Below are positions 54,493 to 64,000 of a DNA stretch of 64,000 bases, piece by piece. This stretch comes from Notospermus geniculatus (Eukaryota > Nemertea > Pilidiophora > Heteronemertea > Lineidae): positions 466,476-530,475 of the forward strand of contig NMRB01000071.1 in NCBI GenBank assembly GCA_002633025.1, read 5' to 3'. Each line of letters starts with the position of its first letter. The stretch's first letter is position 1. The notes under the pieces are model-generated. The model was not told the origin of the DNA, did no database searches, and saw only the letters and a list, made by a program, of their open reading frames with translations. Position numbers and translations under genes: made by a program.

Positions 54493-54601
54493 GGCCTGTT
54501 TCATAAAGTGACTTTAAGCTAATGGTACCATTAACTTAATGCATTTTCCATTTGGTTAAAGGTACCATTAGCTTAAAGTCACTTTATGAAACAGGCCCCT
54601 G
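54493..54601. mobile_element. Hairpin MITE with GGGGCCTGTTTCATAAAG ends
   Basis: CTGGGGCCTGTTTCATAAAG pairs exactly with CTTTATGAAACAGGCCCC; the stem continues with TGACTTTAAGCTAATGGTAC. It lies in the KXD1 3' UTR. Confidence 0.85.
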
Positions 54602-54689
54602 GACAAATTCTATACAGAACCCGGCACCACCATCTTCAGGTGGAATATTTATTTGTATTTATTTGTTAGCAATTATTGTTGTGCAAAAA

Positions 54690-54695
54690 AATAAA
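54690..54695 (+). promoter_or_regulatory. Poly(A) signal, KXD1
   Basis: Canonical AATAAA about 390 bases after the KXD1 stop; no nearer one was seen. Confidence 0.45.
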
Positions 54696-57114
54696 GGTGT
54701 CATAGAATATAGGTTCTTTGATTTTGTGTATTTCCTGCCAGCCACTTTGGAGCCACTTGATTTCAATCCTGCAAAGGAAAGGCAAAAAATGTCTTGAATT
54801 GAATCTCATAGACCAGCGCATTCCTGAATTATGAAGAATGCCTAAAAAGAAGATGATAAAGATCACAGTACATGTATTTCTCAAAAACAAAGATATTTAT
54901 TTCATTCAGTACCATGTTCGACTCAAATTACAGTACAAACTCCTTCCAAGTTTACCACATACAGTGGTGCTTTCTGAACTGAAATGCATTAAAATCTAGA
55001 ACTTTCTTGTTGTTCACCTCAGTAGAATCAACCCTACACAAGAAATGTAACACAATCATAATCAGCAAAACTTATGTACACAAGAGTTTTATACATATAA
55101 ACAAAGTGCAGAATAACTAGAATATGGACTCTGGAATAAGTTACTAATTGTGCTAAAATGCACAGCTAAAATGGTAGACAGATAAAACGTGCAAAAAACA
55201 CAAGCAGTGATATGTAATGTATAGAGGAGGTCACAATGCCAGGGAAGCAGTGATTGTGTATGAAGGAACACAGTTACAAATTGAATAGTTTCATCATGAT
55301 ATAAAAGCATCAATTCAAAGCTGATTGAGGAGCATCAGTGTCACAGTTATCCTCTAGGTGGCACTGTGTAGCCAACCTCTGGCCAGCACTGGAAGTTGTG
55401 ACTTACAACTTAACTGCAAGATTTATCAGGTGTGTGCGAGATCAAACTCATGGAAATTACCTGAGCAGAATACTTTGCATTGGGCTATGAACCCTCTGTC
55501 ACTAATGGAAATGGTTCTGGGGTGGTCAGCTCATATAGCCCAAAAATCTTGTGGTAGACCTCAAATTTACCTTATTCATATTGCTAAACCTACTGACAAT
55601 ATCCCAAAATGCACTGGCACAGATTTGGCATTGTACATCATCAACATTGGGATATGGAAGATTTTATCAAGAATAACTGAAATAAAATGCAAAGTGATCC
55701 CCCTAGAATAATATAGCACCTATGTCATGTATACTGGTCTGAATACAAACACTAAAACAGAAAGAAGTTGCCTAAATTCAACACGACCATAACATGTATA
55801 TGGGTCAACAATTCAATATCTTGACAAGCAGGATGTAACTTCTTTTGAATCGGATATGATCAATGAGACATTTTAAGTCACTCAATGTTGCCAGGAATGT
55901 AACAAGCATGGACAGAACCGTGATGTTTCTTCTGGTACTTGATCCAGGACATGAATGTACTGTAAACCCTATAATTCCCCCAATAAATTTCACACTAAAA
56001 AAACACCTTTCATCTTATTTCATCCATATTTGCATGACCAAATCAAAATAGATATCAATACTTTTGTCTTTTTAAGGCCTTTCACTTCAACAAATTTCCC
56101 AACAAAGTCATGTTAAGTTGAAAGGCCATTGCTTTGTTTTTAAGTCATTTTGTTGGATAGCCAGACCAACTTAGATAAACCTAAGTTAAAACGCATGTAC
56201 ACTGAAGTTGAAATCAACCTGTACTCTGAGAAAATAGATAGAATTGATGATGACATGCATGTGTTTTTAGGCCTACCGAGTCACTTAAGTACTTCAGACG
56301 GCATCATTTCACCTAAACTCATAAAAATTCCACAAAGCACAGCACAATGAACTGCGAAGTGATGCCATAGGTACACAGTCTGCCGAGTTAAGAAGTATAC
56401 CAGCCATCAATCAGCCAAGACTGAAATATGACAACAAAAATACTATTTGCAGCTTAAGACCTGCAAGACCTTACCGTTCACACCTCCCTGCAAACCCAGC
56501 TTTGTTCATTAACACAACATGCACAAACCTACTTTTATATACACTAAAATGATACATACAAAATCTTGGAAAATCATACAAAACATACTACAGTATGATG
56601 CAGTAGTACTGCAGGGACCTGTACACATAACAATATATATACCGACCAGCTCAATATACCAACTCTATGTTGTAAAGCAACAGCACGTGATACGGAAGGA
56701 TTCTAGACTGAAGAGAGAGGGTGCAAACAGCTGGAATGGTACCCAGGGTATGCCTGTGGGTACAGAAGTACTTCTCATGCACATACATTTCTAATGCCCG
56801 ATACAAATTCAAATGCCTCAGAAACCATAATGAACCACAATGAAAGAGAAACAGAGAAATGCCGAAATTTTATGCAATCATCAAACACACATAATACAGT
56901 AAAACTTGCATTTTTTGGACTCAATTGGACCAGAAATTTGACCAGAAATTTTCGTTGTTATACATGTATGTAATATCTGTTTTATGTGAAAGTCGCAATA
57001 GAAATGCTTTGGACTGAGACTGGAGTTTCAGTCCGTTCTATACGAGGATCCATTATATGCGAGTCCGTTACATGTACCATATATGGTACATGTATATGCA
57101 GGTTTACTGTAGTT

Positions 57115-57331
57115 AGTATAGAGGAATCCCATGTGACGTCATCAAGGCCACGTTGGCCGTCAAATTGACCACGTGTTTCCTGAAGGAACGTCACAATGAC
57201 GTTATTTCGTGTGGTGTCTCGTCGCGTCAGGCGGAACGTCAATCCACGTGTAGCACCCTATTGACGCCAGTTTGCGTCATTTTGACGGCCAGTCACATGA
57301 CTTGATGACGTCCGTGGGATTCCTCTATACT
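57115..57331. mobile_element. MITE, 217 bp, ACGTCA-rich
   Basis: Left AGTATAGAGGAATCCCA and right TGGGATTCCTCTATACT are exact inverse copies. The next part, GTGACGTCATCAAG, is inverse-matched by CTTGATGACGTCC, then GGCCGTCAAA / TTTGACGGCC. Confidence 0.8.
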
Positions 57332-58410
57332 GTTTGGCGATTACACAGCAAGGACAACAGTACATTGATTTGGGACACACTACTAGCATACACCTTTACT
57401 ATATACATGTATATGTACAGTTCGTTCTTCTTAAACATGGTGGGCTGACAACTGAAAGACTTTGAAATGTCTATGTACAGATCTTGGTTTGGTAATAATA
57501 GCTACAAATACTAATACTAAATACTTACACCTTAAAAATTTCTCTGAAACGATCAGACCTACATAAGAACTCTTACACAAGTCAGGAACTGTGACATTTT
57601 CAATGTCCTCCTCTTGTTTACATTGATACTGAGTTTACATTTTCAGATTTCTACTACTTGAATGGACGGTAATAGTGGAATCTATCAACAAATGCAACAT
57701 AAACATTGGAATGTGGCGAGATCATCTGTGGAATGTACACAATGACAAAAAATATAAGTAATTTTTACATCAAGGAGGAATAAAATATAACTTAACAAAA
57801 CAGGACCGGTAATACTTACATGGGTGATTAAACCCATTTTACAGAGATTTCAAAATGTAATGCTCTTGGATACTGTGATCACACCCAGAAGTAACTAAAA
57901 GAGATTCCTAACTGTAAACTTGAACAAAGTTTAATGCAGTGAACAGCATAAGTTACATATCTCAAGCCATATTCCTACTGGTAGATGGGATGAAAGATTT
58001 TGTTCACTTATGTTTTAAATGCTCGAGAAGAGAAATCTTTGTATGTATTCAACTCTGCATTTGCCATGACTTTGTTGCGGTGGTTTCGAACAGCATTTTA
58101 TCTGCTGACTCTTCATTATTTCTCACTTTAAAGAGAAGTAATTGGAACACCCTCCTGAAAAAAAGAAAATATGCATATTGTGTAGAAAAGTTCAACGAAA
58201 CAACATGCAGTCAGTCCATCCTTCACACCACTGAACACAACTGAATCTCAAAATCAGAACCTTGAACCTACACATCATGAGCAAACCTTTTGCCTTGTAC
58301 CGGTATACTGTTTTGATGCCCAAAACTAAAACCAAACCAGGTTTCTTTTTTTCTACAGCAAAATGTGATTTTTCTGAGAAAGACCAATATTCCACGTGAT
58401 CCTTCCACAA

Positions 58411-61400
58411 TCAACTGACCCCTTTCACATTCGGCACAGCAGGTAACCTTCGGACCATCTCTAATTCCTCTGGACTAAGTGAGGCATTAAAACCATGTTC
58501 ATCTTCCACCCGAGGAGTCAAGCCTCCATCTGTGTCCCCTGAAAAGTTATAAGTTAATAAGTTTAATAAGTTAATAAGTTTGCTAATATTATAACAGGCT
58601 TGAATATGCAATCCTCTCAAGAACAATTTGAGCCTTGTATTGAAGGTCAAAGAAACATCACATTTCTCATATCAAAAACCTTGAAAACCAACATTTGCCA
58701 AATTTTGGCAGCCTTGAAATTCATTCTGTCATTTTGAGGAACATGTGAGGCGGAGAGGCGGTCTAGGAAAACCCATCGGATGTCGCTGAATGATCAACAA
58801 GGGCTAACAGATTGCCTGTGCATTGATCTGCTACTGTTTACCTGTTATTGAAATGTGCGGGTTCAGCAAGGCGATTAACACTTCCCTCAATGGGATATCC
58901 GACGGGTTTTCCTAGACCGCTTCATACATACCAGTATCAAATAACTCACCAACACTTCTCGGTGTTCCTAAATCTCGATCACCATTGACATCCTTGGATT
59001 CATTGACATCCTTGGATTCATTCTCAAAGGAAGGATTAGAAAATGCAAAATGATCTTGATTCTCCAGACCTGAAAGATGCAAATACATGAATTCTTTATT
59101 AAGAGAGACTGACGGATTCCAAAACCACCAACTTAAGGTATTGTGGCTGGATCTGCCAATGGCAGATTCGAATTGCATGCAGAATACCAACACTGGATAT
59201 CAAGTCAGAAGACTGTCTTCAAAGAAGTGGAAACCAAATTCAGTATGTATTTGTTAATTAAGTTGAGCATAGTTCACACTAAAATTTGCAATTAATGTGG
59301 GTGAAACAGAAATCACATAGACACCCCTTGTCACCCCTATTGAACAGACCTAATGTTGTCTCACCATTAATTAGTCTTTTGTCATCATTTGCTATCACAA
59401 TATGTAGACTCTCGACATCTCTCACTTCTGTATCCATATCGACACTGGGACGACGGCTGACATTCCTTGACGTATTCGAGCTATGCTCTAAACTTGGCAC
59501 AGATCCATTCATGGACTTATCAGTGTCTGTTAAACTGTGCAGTGATCCATTAGGTGTGCGACTGTTAATCTCATGGGTTGGATTTCTCTTGTAAAGGTGT
59601 GAGGAGGACGGTAGAACATGACGACTGTTGGCAGGATTAGTATTATAACTTTGCGATACAGTATTGCCTACAAATAAAGAAATGTTTGTTATTAAATCTC
59701 CAACTGCTTCACTTTTATTCTAATCAAAATACCATTATTTTACATAGTATCACATCATCATATCATTACACGACGTCGTAACCCTATTGGGATTTTGCCA
59801 GAGGTATCGAGTCGATGAGAGGCTACAGTCCACCTGCGTGGGGTCTGTTACTTGCCCTGGCACAGACACTCACTCAGGTACAAGGGACCATGGCTTTTAT
59901 GGACCCTCAATATTTCACAATTTTTGTATATGCCTTCACCTGGAGTCAAACTCGCACCGACCTATTGCGCAGTGTAGTAATTAAGCGCGCTATTACCACT
60001 TCACCACCGGGCTTAGACAAACACGGTTTATGGAGAAAGAAGTTCACACATAGTCCTATGTAAAGACCATGATTCTGAATCATTACAACACATGGAAGAA
60101 TGTGCTCCCTGGCACAACACAGATACATCAAATTGACAGCTACCACCAAGATGTTGTTACCTTTATCCCTCTCCAGAACCACGTCTGGTGTTTGGGGCTG
60201 AAGTATCTTCAGTTGCTCTTTTAACTTTTGTAGTTGAACCTGCTGGTTTTCTAACTTCTGTTGTAAGATATATGCTCGTTCCTCAGCACACATCCGACCC
60301 CTCCTATAGTCGTAGATGGCCTGATCCATGGATCGTCTTTCTGTCACTGAAGCACCTGAATCAAGCAAGATATGGTATTTAGTCTTGCTTGTCGACCTGT
60401 TGAATCTAGAAACCAGTACATTTTATAGTACCGGTACTAGTACAACTAGTCCATGGTTCTGAAGCTAAATCTGCAAGGTCATTGATTATCTATGTAGCAC
60501 CCAACGACAGCATGAATATTTCAGTTTCATATGATATGCACAACTAATCACCCGATGTGATGGAACAAGAAGAAACGACACTCACCATATATAATATTTG
60601 TCACCCTCCATATCCGCAGCAGAATGACAAAGCCAAAGGCATCTCTTGTAACTGGATGGACTGGTGCAGCAAAGAGAACAATGGCAAGCAGAAGGGTGAA
60701 TGCTACCACGCTCACATCAAAGATCTGTAAGGTAGAAAGGAACCCAGCAGAGGTCATTACTCTCAGCAGAAATGAGAGATCAAGGAGAGTGGGAGATCAT
60801 CACTGGCTGTTCCCTCTTACCAAACCTTTTTGTTTCGGGAAATTCTAAGGGTGGACGTCAAGGGATCATAACAATGGTCTACCTGTTAACTAAGTCCTCG
60901 TTACTAACGGACATGGTTGAGCATCAGACAGATATTTGCAAGGCCACAAAGACCGACTTTCAGTCTGCCTGGGTACTTGGTAGAAAGGCCATTTAGAACA
61001 CCACCTAAATATATGCGAAGATTCACTTGCCTCAAATCGATGTCTGAAAAATTTCCACCTTCTCACAATGATTTTGACGATTATCTGAAAATAAAACATA
61101 AGTCAATTCATAATATGGAATGTACCGGTAAATGCGAGTACAGTCCGAAACTGAAACAGTTTCAGATTCTTTTCTCAGTTCTTTGCTGATACCGGTACGG
61201 CGCTGGTAGTGGTAGTCTTTTATGACCCCATGATTATAACAAAGTATGAAACTCGGTTTTGTTTTAGTCAATTCTCGTAAGTTTATTGAGGAACATACAA
61301 CTTTTTTTCTGAATGCATTCTGTAACAGATGGTTTTATGGTCAACTACGGGTTCACAGGCAGGGTGCTCGAAGTTCCTGAAAAGTTACCGGGGTAATTCT

Positions 61401-62689
61401 GTAGCACCTGCCACCAGGTCTATGAATCAATTCTGGATAATGAATCGTCATCAACTGGAATGACATACAGTAGGTCTGCAAATTTTCAGGTGATTTTTCT
61501 ACATTTACTTGACATTAGTATTAGTGTGCGCCAGATAATTTAATGATGGCTTTCATAGTTACCTCGCATATGAAGAGACAAAGGATGAGGATGTTGACCA
61601 CATGTGCAGCATCAGATGGTCTGGCAGTATGATCATTGACTTGAGCAGTAGTCATGGTTGTTTGGTTGAATTTCAGATCACTGGCATCAGTCTCTTGACA
61701 ACCTGTAAGAAAATTCACACAGGCAGACTTCACTGATGGGCTGTAGAAATATTGTTCTTTATGCAAGCCCCGATCCTCGGTTCCCTGGATGCTGTAATGA
61801 CGTAATATGACGTCCTACCCAATGGGGTACCGGCAAACAAAAAGGAGGCGCTGGTCACCAACCTGGGTAAAACGCAAGTGCGCATGCTTTGCCATTGTTG
61901 AACGTCATCAGGAATCGTGCGTCATTCTGACGTTACCAAAACTGCGTCATTCAGAACCCATGACGTCGGTCATTGGCCTGTCATTTACGCTAAAATGGTG
62001 AACTTTATCGATTAAATTCATCATGTTCCCACAGGGATTTTTNTCACAATGATTTTGACGATTATCTGAAAATAAAACATACCGGTAAGTCAATTCATAA
62101 TATGGAATGTAATGCGAGTACAGTCCGAAACTGAAACAGTTTCAGATTCTTTTCTCAGTTCTTTGCTGATACCGGTACGGCGCTGGTAGTGGTAGTCTTT
62201 TATGACCCCATGATTATAACAAAGTCCTATGAAACTCGGTTTTGTTTTAGTCAATTCTCGTAAGTTTATTGAGGAACATACAACTTTTTTTCTGAATGCA
62301 TTCTGTAACAGATGGTTTTATGGTCAACTACGGGTATCACGGGCAGGGTGCTCGAAGTTCCTGAAAACTTAATTCTGTAGCACCTGCCACCAGGTCTATG
62401 AATCAATTCTGGATAATGAACTGTCATCAACTGGAATGACATACAGTAGGTCTGCAAATTTTCATGTGATTTTTCTACATTACTTGTACATTTACTTGAC
62501 ATTAGTATTAGTGTGCGCCAGATAATTTAATGATGGCTTTCATAGTTACCTCGCATATGAAGAGACAAAGGATGAGGATGTTGACCACATGTGCAGCATC
62601 AGATGGTCTGGCAGTATGATCATTGACTTGAGCAGTAGTCATGGTTGTTTGGTTGAATTTCAGATCACTGGCATCAGTCTCTTGACAAC
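58411..62689 (-). CDS. Voltage-gated proton channel-like protein (HVCN1/TMEM266 family), 5' end missing
   Basis: Exons in minus order: 61702-61563 (S1-S2 loop with NQT, and S2 ending in CE; near-identical copy at 62689-62550), 61084-61031 (IIVKIIVRRW...RHRFE), 60724-60586 (S3 IFDVSVVAF; S4 ILLRIWRVTNIIY), 60355-60161 (coiled coil), 59667-59365, 59069-58950 and 58538-58411. Read together, S2-S4 follow human Hv1 closely: the S2 Glu, the FEI[LF]D Asp of S3 and the RxWR of S4 are present, but the third S4 Arg is Asn. After the coiled coil comes a 180-residue Ser/Asp-rich tail ending in LPAVPNVKGVS. That tail length recalls TMEM266 more than Hv1. S1 and the start lie outside the window or in unassembled sequence. 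Hv1 extrudes protons across membranes. Confidence 0.82.
58758..58920. mobile_element. Small TIR element, 163 bp, in a proton-channel intron
   Basis: Left GCGGTCTAGGAAAACCC and right GGGTTTTCCTAGACCGC are inverse copies, followed inward by ATCGGAT / ATCCGAC. Confidence 0.75.
59770..60022 (-). mobile_element. Diverged tRNA-derived SINE
   Basis: On the minus strand the head begins near 60018 with GCCCGGTGGTGAAGTGGTAA (A box) and has AGTTTGACTCC (B box). The body has TGTGCCAGGGCAAGTAA, matching the CTTTGCAAGGGCAAGTAA of the SINE at 24929-25188. The head sequences differ, suggesting different tRNA ancestors with a related body. Confidence 0.6.
61061..62042. repeat. Duplicated block, copy 1
   Basis: About 980 bases beginning TCACAATGATTTTGACGA, including the S2 exon of the channel gene, are repeated nearly identically from 62044. 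Copy 1 ends at the N at 62043, within TTCCCACAGGGA. Confidence 0.9.
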
Positions 62690-63026
62690 CTGTAAGAAAA
62701 TTCACACAGCCAGACTTCACTGATGGGCTGTAGAAATATTGTTCTTTATGCAAGCCCCGATCCTCGGTTCCCTGGATGCTGTAATGACGTAATATGACGC
62801 CCTACCCAATGGGGTACCGGTAAACAAAAAGGAGGCGCTGGTCATCAACCTGGGTAAAACGCAAGTGCGCATGCTTTGCCATTGTTGAACGTCATCAGGA
62901 ATCGTGCGTCATTCTGACGTTACCAAAACTGTGTCATTCAGAACCCATGACGTCGGTCATTGGCCTGCCATTTACGCTAAAATGGTGAACTTTATCGATT
63001 AAATTCATCATGTTCCCACAGGGAGT
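62044..63026. repeat. Duplicated block, copy 2
   Basis: It starts directly after the N with TCACAATGATTTTGACGA and ends with the same TTCCCACAGGGA found before the N. It differs from copy 1 by scattered single-base changes and several small indels. One change alters a residue in the exon region's flank; the S2 exon itself is conserved. Confidence 0.9.
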
Positions 63027-63305
63027 TTTGCTTGAAAGCAATAAGATATATTTTAGCAGTTCTGTATTTAATGACAGAAAAGTAAAATAAGAAATTGAGT
63101 GTGGACAATGTTTTAGTTATATTTGGCCTAGAAACAGGGTATGCTATTCAGAATTAATTGGAAAATAACGTTAGCCTCACTTTCAATGACGCAGTTCTAC
63201 CCAGGTTGATAGTCAGCGCCGCGTCGCGGATGAGGTTTGCTGGTACCCCATTAACGGGTTAATTAGACCTCCAGAGACATGTTGAAATGGGAGTCAAAGA
63301 AAGGT

Positions 63306-63525
63306 AAACAGCCATCATTGGATCATTGCTGTCCCATTTGGAAAAGTAATCAAGGATTATGAAATTTTCGACAATTATATACCAAGAAATAATGAGGTGG
63401 ATGAAATTAAATCTTTTGGCTCTCTTACAACAGAACAGAAAAATACTCCATGGGATTCATTAGCTGATATAATTGCAAGACTGACAAGTTGTGGATTCGA
63501 TACCCTGCCTAATTTTCAATGAAAC
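63306..63525 (+). pseudogene. Possible broken coding fragment upstream of the terminal open frame
   Basis: A stop-free plus-strand stretch of about 70 codons includes WIIAVPFGKVIKDYEIFDNY and ends at a TGA near 63523. The downstream frame that leads into the 63626 ORF is in another phase. Both together could be remains of one frameshifted mobile element, but nothing in the sequence identifies it. Confidence 0.2.
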
Positions 63526-63625
63526 TTATCAAGAGGGAGAACAGTCTTCACAGTCACAACTCCTTATGGAATCCAAGCAGGAAGGACAAATTTGTAATCC
63601 TGGTGAGTTTAAAACAACTTATGAA

Positions 63626-64000
63626 ATGGATAACATGTTTTGGATTCTCTTCATGGTGTTGACAGGTTTCGTGGTTGAAGCAAGTGGGACCAGGAGTACT
63701 CCTCCAGTGACAGCATCTCAAGAGGTTGATCGTGCACTGAAGGAACAGAGGCTTCATAATCATACGGCATTGGCTGAGACAGAAGAGAAATGGTCCAAGG
63801 CCAACGATCAACCAATCTTTTCACCTGTGCTGGTGGTTGAAGAGAAGGTTGCCATGGGACACACAAGTACCGGTGAAGATGCACCAACTGTCACACAAAT
63901 AGCAAAAGAGAGTGGGTACAACAACAGATCTCTTGGAACAACTTCTACGGGGTCAAGTTCCTTGGTGACAAGCCAATCAACTCTCTCTGACTATGATGAT
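63626..64000 (+). CDS. Unrecognised open frame with signal-peptide-like N-terminus, cut by window end
   Basis: From the ATG at 63626 the frame stays open for 125 codons to the last base of the window. The first residues, MDNMFWILFMVLTGFVVEAS, look like a cleavable signal peptide. The remainder is hydrophilic, Thr/Ser/Glu-rich, with possible N-glycosylation sites NHT and NRS. I do not recognise a family. It overlaps the presumed intron or upstream region of the proton channel gene on the opposite strand, so it may be part of a mobile element, a nested gene or a chance frame. Codon composition looks coding-like, but no splice or homology support is visible. Confidence 0.35.
   Translation, partial: MDNMFWILFMVLTGFVVEASGTRSTPPVTASQEVDRALKEQRLHNHTALAETEEKWSKANDQPIFSPVLVVEEKVAMGHTSTGEDAPTVTQIAKESGYNNRSLGTTSTGSSSLVTSQSTLSDYDD

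Larger units (their letters stand above)
54302..58410. other. Convergent 3' regions of KXD1 and proton channel-like gene
   Basis: AATAAA at 54690-54695 can end KXD1. On the minus strand TTTATT at 54897-54902 could end a channel 3' UTR of about 3.5 kb, which is long and uncertain. The stretch holds the hairpin at 54493-54601, a 24-bp palindrome around 57072-57095 (ACATGTACCATATATGGTAC...), and the element at 57115-57331. No other gene is supported. Confidence 0.45.

Noticed and set aside
55358-55711. 117-codon plus frame
   Set aside because: Sits in the probable channel 3' UTR on the opposite strand with no recognisable motif.

Overview
Eukaryotic (metazoan) genomic DNA. Every gene is split by GT-AG introns, and several carry invertebrate-to-vertebrate conserved products (TBCA, KXD1, a FET RNA-binding protein, ZNF474-like, nucleoside hydrolase, Hv1-like proton channel, a ROCO protein). 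The dense AGGCCTA / ACCGGTA / ACATGTA octamers, many small hairpin transposons and AT-rich introns fit a marine invertebrate deuterostome, most likely an echinoderm. That taxon is my inference; the sequence does not prove it. Four single N positions (23336, 39659, 52945, 62043) plus one at 49886 mark assembly joins or ambiguous bases.

Layout: (1) 678-17457, minus: 5' 36 coding exons of a very large ROCO protein, running off the left edge. (2) 19353-20583, plus: tubulin-binding cofactor A. (3) 24603-29266, minus: a seven-finger C2HC protein of the ZNF474 type. (4) 32401-33999, plus: inosine/uridine-type nucleoside hydrolase. (5) 35469-51404, minus: a FUS/EWSR1/TAF15 (FET) homologue in 15 coding exons. 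(6) 53287-54301, plus: KXD1. (7) 58411-62689, minus: a voltage-gated proton channel-like protein, 5' end outside the window, over a ~0.98 kb duplicated block. (8) 63626-64000, plus: an open frame with a signal-peptide-like start, cut by the right edge. The genes alternate strictly in strand, giving three divergent promoter regions and three convergent 3' ends.

The most interesting points are as follows. The ROCO gene reads, in continuous splice phase, as LRR - degenerate Roc without any GTPase motif - COR - Cys-rich region - long unknown part - LRR - Roc with an intact P-loop: a tandem ROCO with one dead and one live GTPase. The two copies of the duplicated block near 61-63 kb differ by presence/absence of CCGGTA at TA dinucleotides, which suggests that the over-abundant TA-[palindromic 4-mer]-TA octamers are footprints of TA-targeting transposons. 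A 774-bp near-perfect foldback built of TTCAATATTGAA units sits just upstream of the nucleoside hydrolase. All exon limits were derived by hand from splice signals and phase; each multi-exon model below sums to an unbroken frame.
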